From Spirosoma fluviale (lineage in GTDB: Bacteria > Bacteroidota > Bacteroidia > Cytophagales > Spirosomataceae): a DNA stretch of 7,041 nucleotides. Location: positions 1 to 7,041 of the forward strand of contig CAMDSI010000112.1 of the NCBI GenBank assembly GCA_945906915.1. The letters are read 5' to 3'. A program made the position numbers and the translations under genes. This document shows positions 1-6,978 of the stretch, piece by piece. Each line of letters starts with the position of its first letter. The stretch's first letter is position 1. Under the pieces are notes generated by a model. It was given only the letters and a program-made list of their open reading frames with translations. It was not told where the DNA came from and searched no databases.

Positions 1-210
1 TTATTCCCTAATTCCGAGATGTTTGTCTTTCCTATCCCCATTCCGGTGAAAGCAAAATACCTAGTGATGGGATTTGCCTTTTATGAGCTTTATGCTGGCA
101 GATCCGCTGCTGAAGGGGACAATGTGGCCCATTTTGCCCATTTAGGCGGCATGCTATTTGCCGTGATTTTATTATTGATTTGGCGCCAAAAACGAGACAG
201 CTTCTATTAA
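1..210 (+). CDS. Rhomboid family intramembrane serine protease, C-terminal fragment
   Basis: This is the last 69 codons of a gene that begins before the window; the frame is open from base 1 to the TAA at 208-210. An ATG at 19-21 lies in frame but is internal to the family and is not a credible start. The fragment holds the last two membrane segments of a rhomboid fold: a segment at about residues 18-31, then the motif AHFAHLGGM, in which His47 of the fragment (codon 139-141) is the catalytic histidine of the Ser-His dyad and the GG allows tight helix packing. A hydrophobic stretch (LFAVILLLIW) and a short basic tail (RQKRD) end the protein. Rhomboids cleave membrane proteins within or next to a transmembrane segment. 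The catalytic serine lies outside the window, so activity cannot be judged here. The next gene starts one base after the stop, which indicates an operon. Confidence 0.9.
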   Translation, partial: LFPNSEMFVFPIPIPVKAKYLVMGFAFYELYAGRSAAEGDNVAHFAHLGGMLFAVILLLIWRQKRDSFY

Positions 211-211
211 C

Positions 212-1066
212 ATGCGCAGTATTTGGACCGACATAAAAAATATTATACAGCAGCCTGGACAGGGTTTACTGAAGATTATTATAGCTAATGGAGCCATTTT
301 CATCGCTTTAATGATCGCCCGTGTGGGCTTATTGATTGCGGGAAAATCTGAATTATTTGACGCGTTTTTTGCGCAAGTTTCACTTCCCTCATCCCTTGAT
401 CTGATTATCCAAAGACCATGGAGTCTACTCACCTATTTTTTCTTGCACATCGAGGTCTTCCACCTGGTATTTAATATGATGTTCCTGTATTGGTTCGGTA
501 TCATTATCCAGGATTTTATCGGGAATAAGCGCCTCGTTCAACTCTTCTTTTACGGTGGATTGGCTGGAGCGGCAGCCTTTATCATCGCCATGAATACCGT
601 GAGTTTTTTCATTGAGAAAGGGCCTAATTTTATGAATGGGGCCTCTGCGGGAGTTTTTGCGGTGGTAGTTGCCGCAGCCACGATTCGACCTAATTACGAG
701 GTGCGTTTGCTTTTATTAGGGCAGGTGCAAATAAAATACATCTCCGCATTTTATGTGCTTTGGTCCTTCATTGAAACGACCGGGTCGAACGCTGGAGGGA
801 ATATTGCCCATTTAGGAGGGGCGATTTTGGGTTTTATTTTTGCCAAAAACTTTTTAGCCGCCTCCCGCCCTCAAGCTATATTTGAAATTAAAATTAAAGA
901 ATTTGCACAGGTAGTAAACCAGAAAATTCAACCTAGAAAAGAACCTGAAACTGTACCGGAGGAGGAGTTAAACTCTATTTTGGACAAAATATCACAGTCC
1001 GGATACGACAGTTTAACCGATTACGAACAAAAAAGATTATTCAAAGCAAGTCAAAAAAATGACTAA
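212..1066 (+). CDS. Rhomboid family intramembrane serine protease with C-terminal cytosolic tail
   Basis: This is a complete 284-residue polytopic membrane protein of the rhomboid family, which hydrolyses peptide bonds of substrate proteins inside the membrane. Visible landmarks are a first hydrophobic helix at about residues 21-43, then RPWSLLTYFFLH (about 68-79) leading to the HxxxN motif His84-Asn88. The GxSxG motif GASAG at 143-147 places the catalytic nucleophile at Ser145, and AHLGG carries the catalytic His200. The protease therefore looks intact. After the last membrane helix (about 195-212) there is a charged tail of roughly 65 residues; its end (about 250-281, EEELNSILDKISQSGYDSLT and onward) looks like the small helical tail domain found on many Bacteroidota rhomboids, whose role I do not know. 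The ATG at 212 is one base after the upstream stop, consistent with translational coupling. The natural substrate cannot be inferred. Confidence 0.92.
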   Translation: MRSIWTDIKNIIQQPGQGLLKIIIANGAIFIALMIARVGLLIAGKSELFDAFFAQVSLPSSLDLIIQRPWSLLTYFFLHIEVFHLVFNMMFLYWFGIIIQDFIGNKRLVQLFFYGGLAGAAAFIIAMNTVSFFIEKGPNFMNGASAGVFAVVVAAATIRPNYEVRLLLLGQVQIKYISAFYVLWSFIETTGSNAGGNIAHLGGAILGFIFAKNFLAASRPQAIFEIKIKEFAQVVNQKIQPRKEPETVPEEELNSILDKISQSGYDSLTDYEQKRLFKASQKND

Positions 1067-1082
1067 GGCTTAAAAACATTTT

Positions 1083-1090
1083 TACCTTTG
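1083..1090 (+). promoter_or_regulatory. Probable -7 promoter element of dxs
   Basis: TACCTTTG matches the Bacteroidota primary-sigma -7 consensus TAnnTTTG exactly. It lies 16 bases after the rhomboid stop codon and 36 bases before the proposed dxs ATG at 1127, giving an expected leader of about 30 nucleotides. No clear -33 TTG is visible at the usual distance upstream, so support rests on the -7 box, the position and the identical box before typA. Confidence 0.6.
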
Positions 1091-1126
1091 TATTGTTACT
1101 CTTTCACCCTTACATCACAAGCGTCT

Positions 1127-3079
1127 ATGCAATTTAAAGCCGGCCCATTACTTAGCAAAATCAATTCTCCGGAAGATTTGCGTAAGTTGCCGAAATCAGA
1201 CTTAACTCAAGTTTGTGCTGAATTGCGTCAGTTTATTATCGACAACGTATCGGTGAATGGAGGCCATTTTGGCGCTTCTTTGGGTGTAACCGAGTTAACA
1301 GTAGCCTTGCATTATGTGTTCAATACCCCAGACGATCAATTGGTTTGGGATGTGGGGCACCAAGCTTACGGACACAAAATATTAACGGGTCGCCGGGACG
1401 TTTTTCATACGAATCGCCTAATAGGCGGGATTTCCGGTTTTCCTAAGCGTTCTGAAAGTACATTCGACACCTTTGGCGTAGGTCACTCCTCTACTTCTAT
1501 CTCAGCAGCGCTGGGAATGGCGGTGGGTTCACGTTATAAAAAAGAAACACAAAGGCAGCACATCGCTGTGATTGGGGATGGATCGATGACAGCGGGTATG
1601 GCCTTCGAGGCAATGAACCACGCAGGCGATATCCCGAACAATATGCTGATTATCTTGAACGATAATTGCATGGCGATCGACCCGAATGTAGGGGCCTTAA
1701 AGGAATATTTAACAGACATTACCACGTCTCACACCTATAATAAGGTGAAAGATGATGTTTGGAATCTGTTAGGGAAGATGTCCAAGTTCGGAAAGACGGC
1801 ACAAGAGATTGTTTCGAAGATCGAGAATGGGTTGAAAGCCACGCTTTTAAATCAAAGTAATTTATTTGAATCGCTTAATTTGCGGTATTTTGGCCCGATT
1901 GATGGTCACGATATCGATAATTTAACGACCGTCTTAAATGACTTAAAAGATATTCCTGGACCTAAGATTTTGCATTGCATTACGACCAAAGGAAAAGGGT
2001 ACTCACTAGCTGAAAAAGATCAAACTCTTTGGCATGCGCCAGGTAAGTTTGATAAAACGACGGGTGAAATTCACAAGAAAACGTTCGATGATCCGCAGCC
2101 ACCTAAATACCAGGAGGTTTTTGGCCATACCTTATTAGAATTAGCCGAAAAGAATCCTAAAATCATGGGAATCACGCCGGCGATGCCATCGGGATCTTCG
2201 ATGAATATTATGATGCGGGCGATGCCTGATCGCGCTTTTGACGTGGGAATTGCGGAACAACATGCCGTTACTTTCTCCGCTGGACTAGCTACGCAAGGCT
2301 TAACCGTTTTCTGTAACATCTACAGTTCCTTTATGCAACGAGGTTATGATCAAGTCGTACATGATGTTTGTTTGCAAAAACTACCGGTCATCTTTTGTTT
2401 AGATCGCGCAGGATTAGCCGGAGCAGATGGACCGACACACCATGGTCTACTTGATTTAGCCTTCATGCGTTGTGTGCCTAATATGATTGTGGCTGCCCCT
2501 CGCAATGAGCAAGAGTTGCGTAATATCATGTACACCGCGTCTTTAGATACGTTCAAGTCCCATGAAAAAGCGATGACCATTCGTTATCCGCGTGGAGAGG
2601 GTGTTATGCCCGCTTGGAGAACTGACTTAGAGGAAATTGAAATAGGTAAAGGGATCCAATTACTGGAGGGGGAAGAAATCGCCATCTTGTCCATTGGACA
2701 TATTGGTAATGAAGCAATCGCTGCTTGCGAAGCTGCACGTGCTCAGGGACTAAAACCTGCCTTGTTTGATATGCGATTCGTAAAACCTTTAGACGAAGTA
2801 TTATTACATCGCATTTTTAAAGAATTTAAGAAAGTCATCACCGTAGAAGACGCCGCAATTCAAGGCGGATTCGGTTCAGCCATTGCTGAATTCATGGTCG
2901 ACCATAGCTATACCTCACAACTAATTCGCCTGGGAGTTCCCGACGAAATCATCGAGCATGGGGAGCAAAAAGAACTTTATGCCCTATGCGGAATCGATGC
3001 AGCAGGCATTTTAGCAAAAATCCAAGTGAACAGTGTTGCTCGTCCTACGAAAAATAATCCGAAAGCACTTGTTTCTTAA
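1127..3079 (+). CDS. dxs: 1-deoxy-D-xylulose-5-phosphate synthase
   Basis: Dxs condenses pyruvate and glyceraldehyde 3-phosphate into DXP with release of CO2. It is the first and usually rate-limiting step of the MEP pathway to isoprenoids, and it also feeds thiamine and pyridoxal synthesis. The 650-residue product is near the normal family length (about 620). Key sites, numbered from ATG 1127, are: GGHFGA with His47; DVGHQAYGHK with His78; the thiamine-diphosphate motif GDGSM at 150-154 ending in NDN at 178-180; FGPIDGHD at 255-262; the catalytic Glu377 in DVGIAEQHA; and DRAG (426-429) with His438 in GPTHHG for substrate binding. The three transketolase-like domains span about 1-310, 325-490 and 505-640. 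The frame is also open back to a TTG at 1088, but that codon lies inside the promoter box and the extra 13 residues are unlike the family, so the ATG is preferred. There is no Shine-Dalgarno, as is usual in this phylum. Confidence 0.97.
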   Translation: MQFKAGPLLSKINSPEDLRKLPKSDLTQVCAELRQFIIDNVSVNGGHFGASLGVTELTVALHYVFNTPDDQLVWDVGHQAYGHKILTGRRDVFHTNRLIGGISGFPKRSESTFDTFGVGHSSTSISAALGMAVGSRYKKETQRQHIAVIGDGSMTAGMAFEAMNHAGDIPNNMLIILNDNCMAIDPNVGALKEYLTDITTSHTYNKVKDDVWNLLGKMSKFGKTAQEIVSKIENGLKATLLNQSNLFESLNLRYFGPIDGHDIDNLTTVLNDLKDIPGPKILHCITTKGKGYSLAEKDQTLWHAPGKFDKTTGEIHKKTFDDPQPPKYQEVFGHTLLELAEKNPKIMGITPAMPSGSSMNIMMRAMPDRAFDVGIAEQHAVTFSAGLATQGLTVFCNIYSSFMQRGYDQVVHDVCLQKLPVIFCLDRAGLAGADGPTHHGLLDLAFMRCVPNMIVAAPRNEQELRNIMYTASLDTFKSHEKAMTIRYPRGEGVMPAWRTDLEEIEIGKGIQLLEGEEIAILSIGHIGNEAIAACEAARAQGLKPALFDMRFVKPLDEVLLHRIFKEFKKVITVEDAAIQGGFGSAIAEFMVDHSYTSQLIRLGVPDEIIEHGEQKELYALCGIDAAGILAKIQVNSVARPTKNNPKALVS

Positions 3080-3112
3080 TTTGCTAATAGTACTTTTCAA
3101 AGAAATATTACC

Positions 3113-3120
3113 TACCTTTG
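3113..3120 (+). promoter_or_regulatory. Probable -7 promoter element of typA
   Basis: TACCTTTG, identical to the box before dxs and an exact match to the Bacteroidota TAnnTTTG consensus, sits 54 bases before the typA ATG. It predicts transcription starting near 3126 and a leader of about 50 nucleotides. A TTTT run at about 3093-3097 is the only candidate for a -33 element and is a weak match. The box lies in the 95-base gap after dxs, in which no terminator hairpin is obvious, so read-through from dxs is also possible. Confidence 0.65.
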
Positions 3121-3147
3121 CACCTTGAATTTCCCAATTAAAGGAAT

Positions 3148-3165
3148 TTCGTTTCATTCAACGAA
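3148..3165 (+). promoter_or_regulatory. Small hairpin in the typA leader
   Basis: TTCGTT (3148-3153) and AACGAA (3160-3165) are perfect inverse complements separated by the six bases TCATTC, giving a 6-bp stem that ends nine bases before the typA start codon. The stem has only two G-C pairs and would be weak. A stem of this size can arise by chance, so a role in translation control is only a possibility. Confidence 0.25.
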
Positions 3166-3174
3166 TACATTTTT

Positions 3175-4983
3175 ATGCTAAGCATTCGCAACATTGCCAT
3201 TATTGCCCACGTTGACCACGGTAAAACGACCCTAGTTGACAAAATCATTCATGCCTCCAAGATTTTTAGAGAAAATCAAGAATTCGGAGATTTGATCCTT
3301 GACAATAACGACTTAGAGAGAGAAAGAGGGATTACAATTACGTCTAAAAACGTATCTGTTCGTTATAACGGGGTAAAAATTAATATTATTGATACACCTG
3401 GTCACGCCGACTTTGGCGGTGAGGTAGAACGCGTTCTACGTATGGCCGATGGTGTTATCTTATTAGTGGATGCTTTCGAAGGCCCTATGCCACAAACACG
3501 TTTCGTTTTATCTAAGGCTATTGCTTTAGGTTTAAAGCCTATCGTGATTGTAAATAAAGTAGATAAAGAAAACTGTCGTCCAGATGAGGTACACGAAAGT
3601 GTATTCGATTTGATGTTTAACCTAGATGCGTCTGAAGATCAATTAGACTTCCCTTGTATCTATGGTTCATCTAAGCAAGGATGGATGAGTACTGACTGGA
3701 AACAACCAACAGATAACATTATTCCTTTGTTAGATGCGATTATTGAGCACATTCCAGCTTCTAAAGTACAAGAGGGTACACCACAAATGCAGATTACGTC
3801 ATTAGACTATTCTTCTTTCGTGGGTCGTATCGCGATCGGTCGTTTAGAGCGTGGAACGTTAACAGAAGGAATGCAAATTGCCTTATGTAAAGCGGATGGT
3901 TCAACGAAGAAAATGCGTATCAAAGAACTTCAAGTATTCGAAGGTCTTGGAAAAGTAAAAGTTGAAAAAGTTGAGTGTGGTGAGATTTGTGCCATTACAG
4001 GTATCGAGGATTTCGAAATTGGTGACACAGTCGCTGATGCGGAGAATCCAGAGGCTTTAGAGCGTATCGCTATCGATGAGCCTACGATGAACATGTTGTT
4101 TACGATTAACAACTCCCCTTTCTTTGGTAAGGAGGGTAAATTAGTGACATCTCGTCACTTACGTGATCGTTTGTTCAAAGAGACGGAGAAAAACTTAGCC
4201 TTAAAAGTGCTTACGACAGATAGCGAAGATAAGTTCTTAGTGTTTGGTCGTGGTATTCTTCACTTATCCGTATTAATCGAAACGATGCGTCGTGAAGGTT
4301 ATGAATTACAAGTAGGACAGCCTCAGGTTATCTACAAAGAAGGAGAAAATGGCGAGCGCCTAGAGCCGATCGAATCATTAGTAGTAGACGTTCCTGCAGA
4401 AGTAGCTGGTAAAGTAATCGAATTAGCGACTCAAGGAAAAGGCGAGTTATTGATCATGGAACCTAAAGGTGACTTGCAACACTTAGAATTCAACATTCCA
4501 TCCCGTGGTTTGATTGGATTACGTTCGAAAGTGTTAACAGCTACCTTCGGAGAGGCGATCATGGCCCACCGTTTTATTCAATACGAAGCATTTAAGGGAG
4601 CGATTCCAGGCCGTATCAACGGATCATTGATCTCGATGAACACAGGTCCTGCGATACCTTATGCCATTGATAAATTACAAGATAGAGGGGTGTTCTTCAT
4701 CGATCCAGGTGAAGAAATCTACACTGGAATGGTTGTAGGTGAGCATAATCGCCAAAATGACATCGAAGTGAACCTTCAAGCATCAAAGCAATTAACGAAT
4801 ATGCGTGCGTCTGGTACAGACACAAACGCAAAAATTGCTCCTAAATTAAACTTCTCATTAGAAGAGTGTATGGAGTTTATCCAAAAGGATGAATACTTAG
4901 AAATCACTCCGAAATCATTACGTATGCGTAAAATTTGGTTAGATCCGAGTGAGCGTAAGCGCAACGAGAAGAAGCCAAGCTAA
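3175..4983 (+). CDS. typA: Translational GTPase TypA/BipA
   Basis: TypA/BipA is an EF-G-like GTPase that binds the ribosome at the factor site and helps ribosome assembly and translation under stress and low temperature. At 602 residues it is full length (E. coli about 607). GTPase motifs are all present: the P-loop AHVDHGKTT at 11-19, ERERGITI at 48-55, DTPGH at 73-77, NKVD at 127-130 and the G5 element GSSK at 164-167. A beta-barrel domain follows at about 200-290, EF-G III-like and V-like domains at about 302-383 and 395-480, and the TypA-specific C-terminal domain at about 485-602, with SRGLIGLR (443-450), VGEHNRQNDI (521-530) and LTNMRASGTD marking the family apart from EF-G and LepA. 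Arginine is encoded mostly by CGT after the first 60 or so codons, suggesting high expression. The ATG at 3175 begins directly with the conserved N-terminus. It has its own likely promoter and a strong terminator. Confidence 0.97.
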   Translation: MLSIRNIAIIAHVDHGKTTLVDKIIHASKIFRENQEFGDLILDNNDLERERGITITSKNVSVRYNGVKINIIDTPGHADFGGEVERVLRMADGVILLVDAFEGPMPQTRFVLSKAIALGLKPIVIVNKVDKENCRPDEVHESVFDLMFNLDASEDQLDFPCIYGSSKQGWMSTDWKQPTDNIIPLLDAIIEHIPASKVQEGTPQMQITSLDYSSFVGRIAIGRLERGTLTEGMQIALCKADGSTKKMRIKELQVFEGLGKVKVEKVECGEICAITGIEDFEIGDTVADAENPEALERIAIDEPTMNMLFTINNSPFFGKEGKLVTSRHLRDRLFKETEKNLALKVLTTDSEDKFLVFGRGILHLSVLIETMRREGYELQVGQPQVIYKEGENGERLEPIESLVVDVPAEVAGKVIELATQGKGELLIMEPKGDLQHLEFNIPSRGLIGLRSKVLTATFGEAIMAHRFIQYEAFKGAIPGRINGSLISMNTGPAIPYAIDKLQDRGVFFIDPGEEIYTGMVVGEHNRQNDIEVNLQASKQLTNMRASGTDTNAKIAPKLNFSLEECMEFIQKDEYLEITPKSLRMRKIWLDPSERKRNEKKPS

Positions 4984-4989
4984 TTTCCG

Positions 4990-5019
4990 AAAGGCTGCCC
5001 TCACCGGCAGCCTTTTTTT
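4990..5019 (+). terminator. Intrinsic terminator of typA
   Basis: A perfect 10-bp stem, 4990-4999 (AAAGGCTGCC) with 5006-5015 (GGCAGCCTTT), encloses a six-base loop (CTCACC) and is followed by a run of seven T at 5013-5019. It begins six bases after the typA stop codon. Read on the minus strand the same hairpin is followed by only TTT and then CGG, so it would be a weak terminator for the convergent comEC. The comEC stop codon (5018-5020) overlaps the T-tract. Confidence 0.92.
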
Positions 5020-6961
5020 ATAATTGGATAGCCGGTCGCTCATCCAGAAAATAATAATGCACTGGCAGATACGGCTTCAAAATCCCCATCCAATAAGCAG
5101 ACGGTTTCTTCAAGAAATACCAAGTGGCACCCCGCCAACTTTTTAGCCAGAACGGGTTTTTGTATTTTATCTCTTTTCCCAAAATCAAATAGGATTGCCC
5201 CTTACATTCTGTAGGTAGTCGGACATAGGCAAAATGCTTGCCATGGTAATTCCATTGAATATTTCCTTCTAAAGGCCAGCGCCGCGTCAAGGTGTCCTTC
5301 ACTCCTTCGTTCGACCACAATGGGCTTAGATGTGATTGAATCCAGGCAGGTTCAACAGATACAGGTAAGGAGACAATCGATTGGCGTCCTGACTTTTCAA
5401 CCCATACAGCGTCGCCCTTTAAAGTGCTCAGGTACGCCGCTGGTTTTGATTCTGGTGTTTGCCAAAACAACAAACTAACGAGTGCATAACCTTTCCATCG
5501 CCGAGGCGCCCAAACTAAGAGGGCGATAGCCATAAAATACCCCAAAATTTCAAGGGGTGAAATGCGCAAAAAAGGAATCACCGAGGTAAAGCGCTCCACC
5601 CATTGAAACATCAATCCATGCAGTAATCGAAAACTAGTTGAAAGTAAATAAGCCAAAGGCTGAAAGGCCCATTCGGGCAAAAAAGAGCCAATCCCTAGCA
5701 GCAAAAAACCTAAAAAGAGCGCAATAGAAGAGAAAAGAATCAAAAAGGGATTGAGTAGAAAAAAAGAAACCGGGTGCGGCAATTGATGAAAGTAATAAAC
5801 GATCAATGGCCAGGTAAGTACTTGAGCAGCTAAAGCGACACAGGTTAATTCCCAAATTTGGGTTAAAGGCCAGCGAAACCAACCGGCAAACTGAATTAGC
5901 TTAGCCCAGCGTTGCTGAAAGGCGATTAATCCCCAAACCGCTAAATAAGAGAGTTGAAAACCTGGGTCATACAGAGAGGCTGGATGAATAAACAGCAGCA
6001 CAAAAGCACTAAAGGCGAGGGTGTTCAGACTCTCTTGTTTGTGAAGAAAGGTTTTGGCAAATAAAATCACCGAAAACATCCACGCGGACCTCAGCACTGG
6101 CAAAGAAAAACCACTAATCCCCGCATAGCACCAAAGCAAGGCCATCATCAACCCAAAAAACACATAGGGTCCCACCGGCCGGCGCTTCAATAAAAAACCA
6201 AAAATCAAGGAAAGACCCATATACAAAAGACCCACATGTAGTCCAGAAACCGACAAAATGTGAATCGCCCCTAGAGCCGAATAGGTGGACAGTGTTTCAA
6301 AATCAATCTTCGTCTTCACGCCTAACAACATCGCCTCCGCGACATCCCGATCACGGCCCGGCTCAAAAGCGCGCTCTAACAACCTAACAAAATAGCCTTG
6401 AGCCTTTTCAAAAAAGCTCTTCTCCTCTACACCTTTCCGCAAAAGCCGAATTCGATCTACCGAAACAAAGGCTGAACCCCCAATGCCCTTCAACGCATAA
6501 TAGGTTCGCCAATCTTTCTCATGTGGGAAGAGCGGTGCAGGAAACGGCTTTAATCCTGCGCAAACTTCATAGACATCCCCTGACCTAGGCCTCGGTATTT
6601 GATTAGACATATACAGCCGATACATTCCCGGACTTGGGCTCCAAATCGCTGACGAATTCCGAGTACCTAAACAGCGAGCTAAAACGGACCAGCTTTTGGG
6701 TTTTTGCTCCACTTGACCTTCCACTTGAAAAACCCAGGCGTCGCTATGGGGCATGCTTACTAGGGGTTTTAGATAATCAGTCCAGGCCATCGAACTCGCG
6801 ATCAGCAATACCGAAATACCTATACTTTTTACAATACGAGAGGGGAAGAAAAGTAAAGGGGATGCAAGAAGCAGCCAATAATGACTTCCTGAAAATAGGA
6901 TTCCCAACATCCAAAACAGGAGGATTCGGACAAAAGGAAAACGAGAAAAATAGGAATTCAT
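5018..6961 (-). CDS. comEC: ComEC/Rec2-family DNA uptake channel protein (no metallo-beta-lactamase domain)
   Basis: ComEC forms the inner-membrane channel that carries single-stranded DNA into the cytoplasm during natural transformation. The 647-residue product starts with about three hydrophobic segments (residues 10-60). A soluble region at about 70-175 follows, with the look of the ComEC OB-fold (VFQVEGQV, then HEKDWRTYYALKGI). The Competence domain at about 205-485 has around eight or more membrane segments and the family signature HILSVSGLHVG (234-244), followed by GISGFSLPVLRSAWM (281-295) and DPGFQLSYLAVWG (332-344). The last 145 or so residues are soluble. They show none of the HxHxDH-type metal motifs of the beta-lactamase-like nuclease domain of Bacillus or Gram-negative ComEC, which fits the short Bacteroidota form. 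The ATG at 6961 is followed at once by a basic, then hydrophobic N-terminus. The gene is convergent with typA, and its stop lies in the typA terminator. A role in transformation is inferred from the family only. Confidence 0.9.
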   Translation of the reverse strand: MNSYFSRFPFVRILLFWMLGILFSGSHYWLLLASPLLFFPSRIVKSIGISVLLIASSMAWTDYLKPLVSMPHSDAWVFQVEGQVEQKPKSWSVLARCLGTRNSSAIWSPSPGMYRLYMSNQIPRPRSGDVYEVCAGLKPFPAPLFPHEKDWRTYYALKGIGGSAFVSVDRIRLLRKGVEEKSFFEKAQGYFVRLLERAFEPGRDRDVAEAMLLGVKTKIDFETLSTYSALGAIHILSVSGLHVGLLYMGLSLIFGFLLKRRPVGPYVFFGLMMALLWCYAGISGFSLPVLRSAWMFSVILFAKTFLHKQESLNTLAFSAFVLLFIHPASLYDPGFQLSYLAVWGLIAFQQRWAKLIQFAGWFRWPLTQIWELTCVALAAQVLTWPLIVYYFHQLPHPVSFFLLNPFLILFSSIALFLGFLLLGIGSFLPEWAFQPLAYLLSTSFRLLHGLMFQWVERFTSVIPFLRISPLEILGYFMAIALLVWAPRRWKGYALVSLLFWQTPESKPAAYLSTLKGDAVWVEKSGRQSIVSLPVSVEPAWIQSHLSPLWSNEGVKDTLTRRWPLEGNIQWNYHGKHFAYVRLPTECKGQSYLILGKEIKYKNPFWLKSWRGATWYFLKKPSAYWMGILKPYLPVHYYFLDERPAIQL

Positions 6962-6978
6962 CGATTAGGCGGAAAGGC

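Noticed and set aside
2071..2580. Minus-strand open frames of 76-82 codons inside dxs
   Set aside because: They are shadows of the dxs coding frame, with no family resemblance or separate start signals.
3072..3105. TTTCTT / AAGAAA inverted repeat after dxs as a terminator
   Set aside because: The stem is six A/T-rich pairs with a loop of more than 20 bases and no following T-run, so it is not a credible terminator.
6171..6184. GC-rich palindrome around CCGGCCGG within comEC
   Set aside because: It is short, lies wholly within coding sequence and is explained by the codons there; no second copy was noticed.
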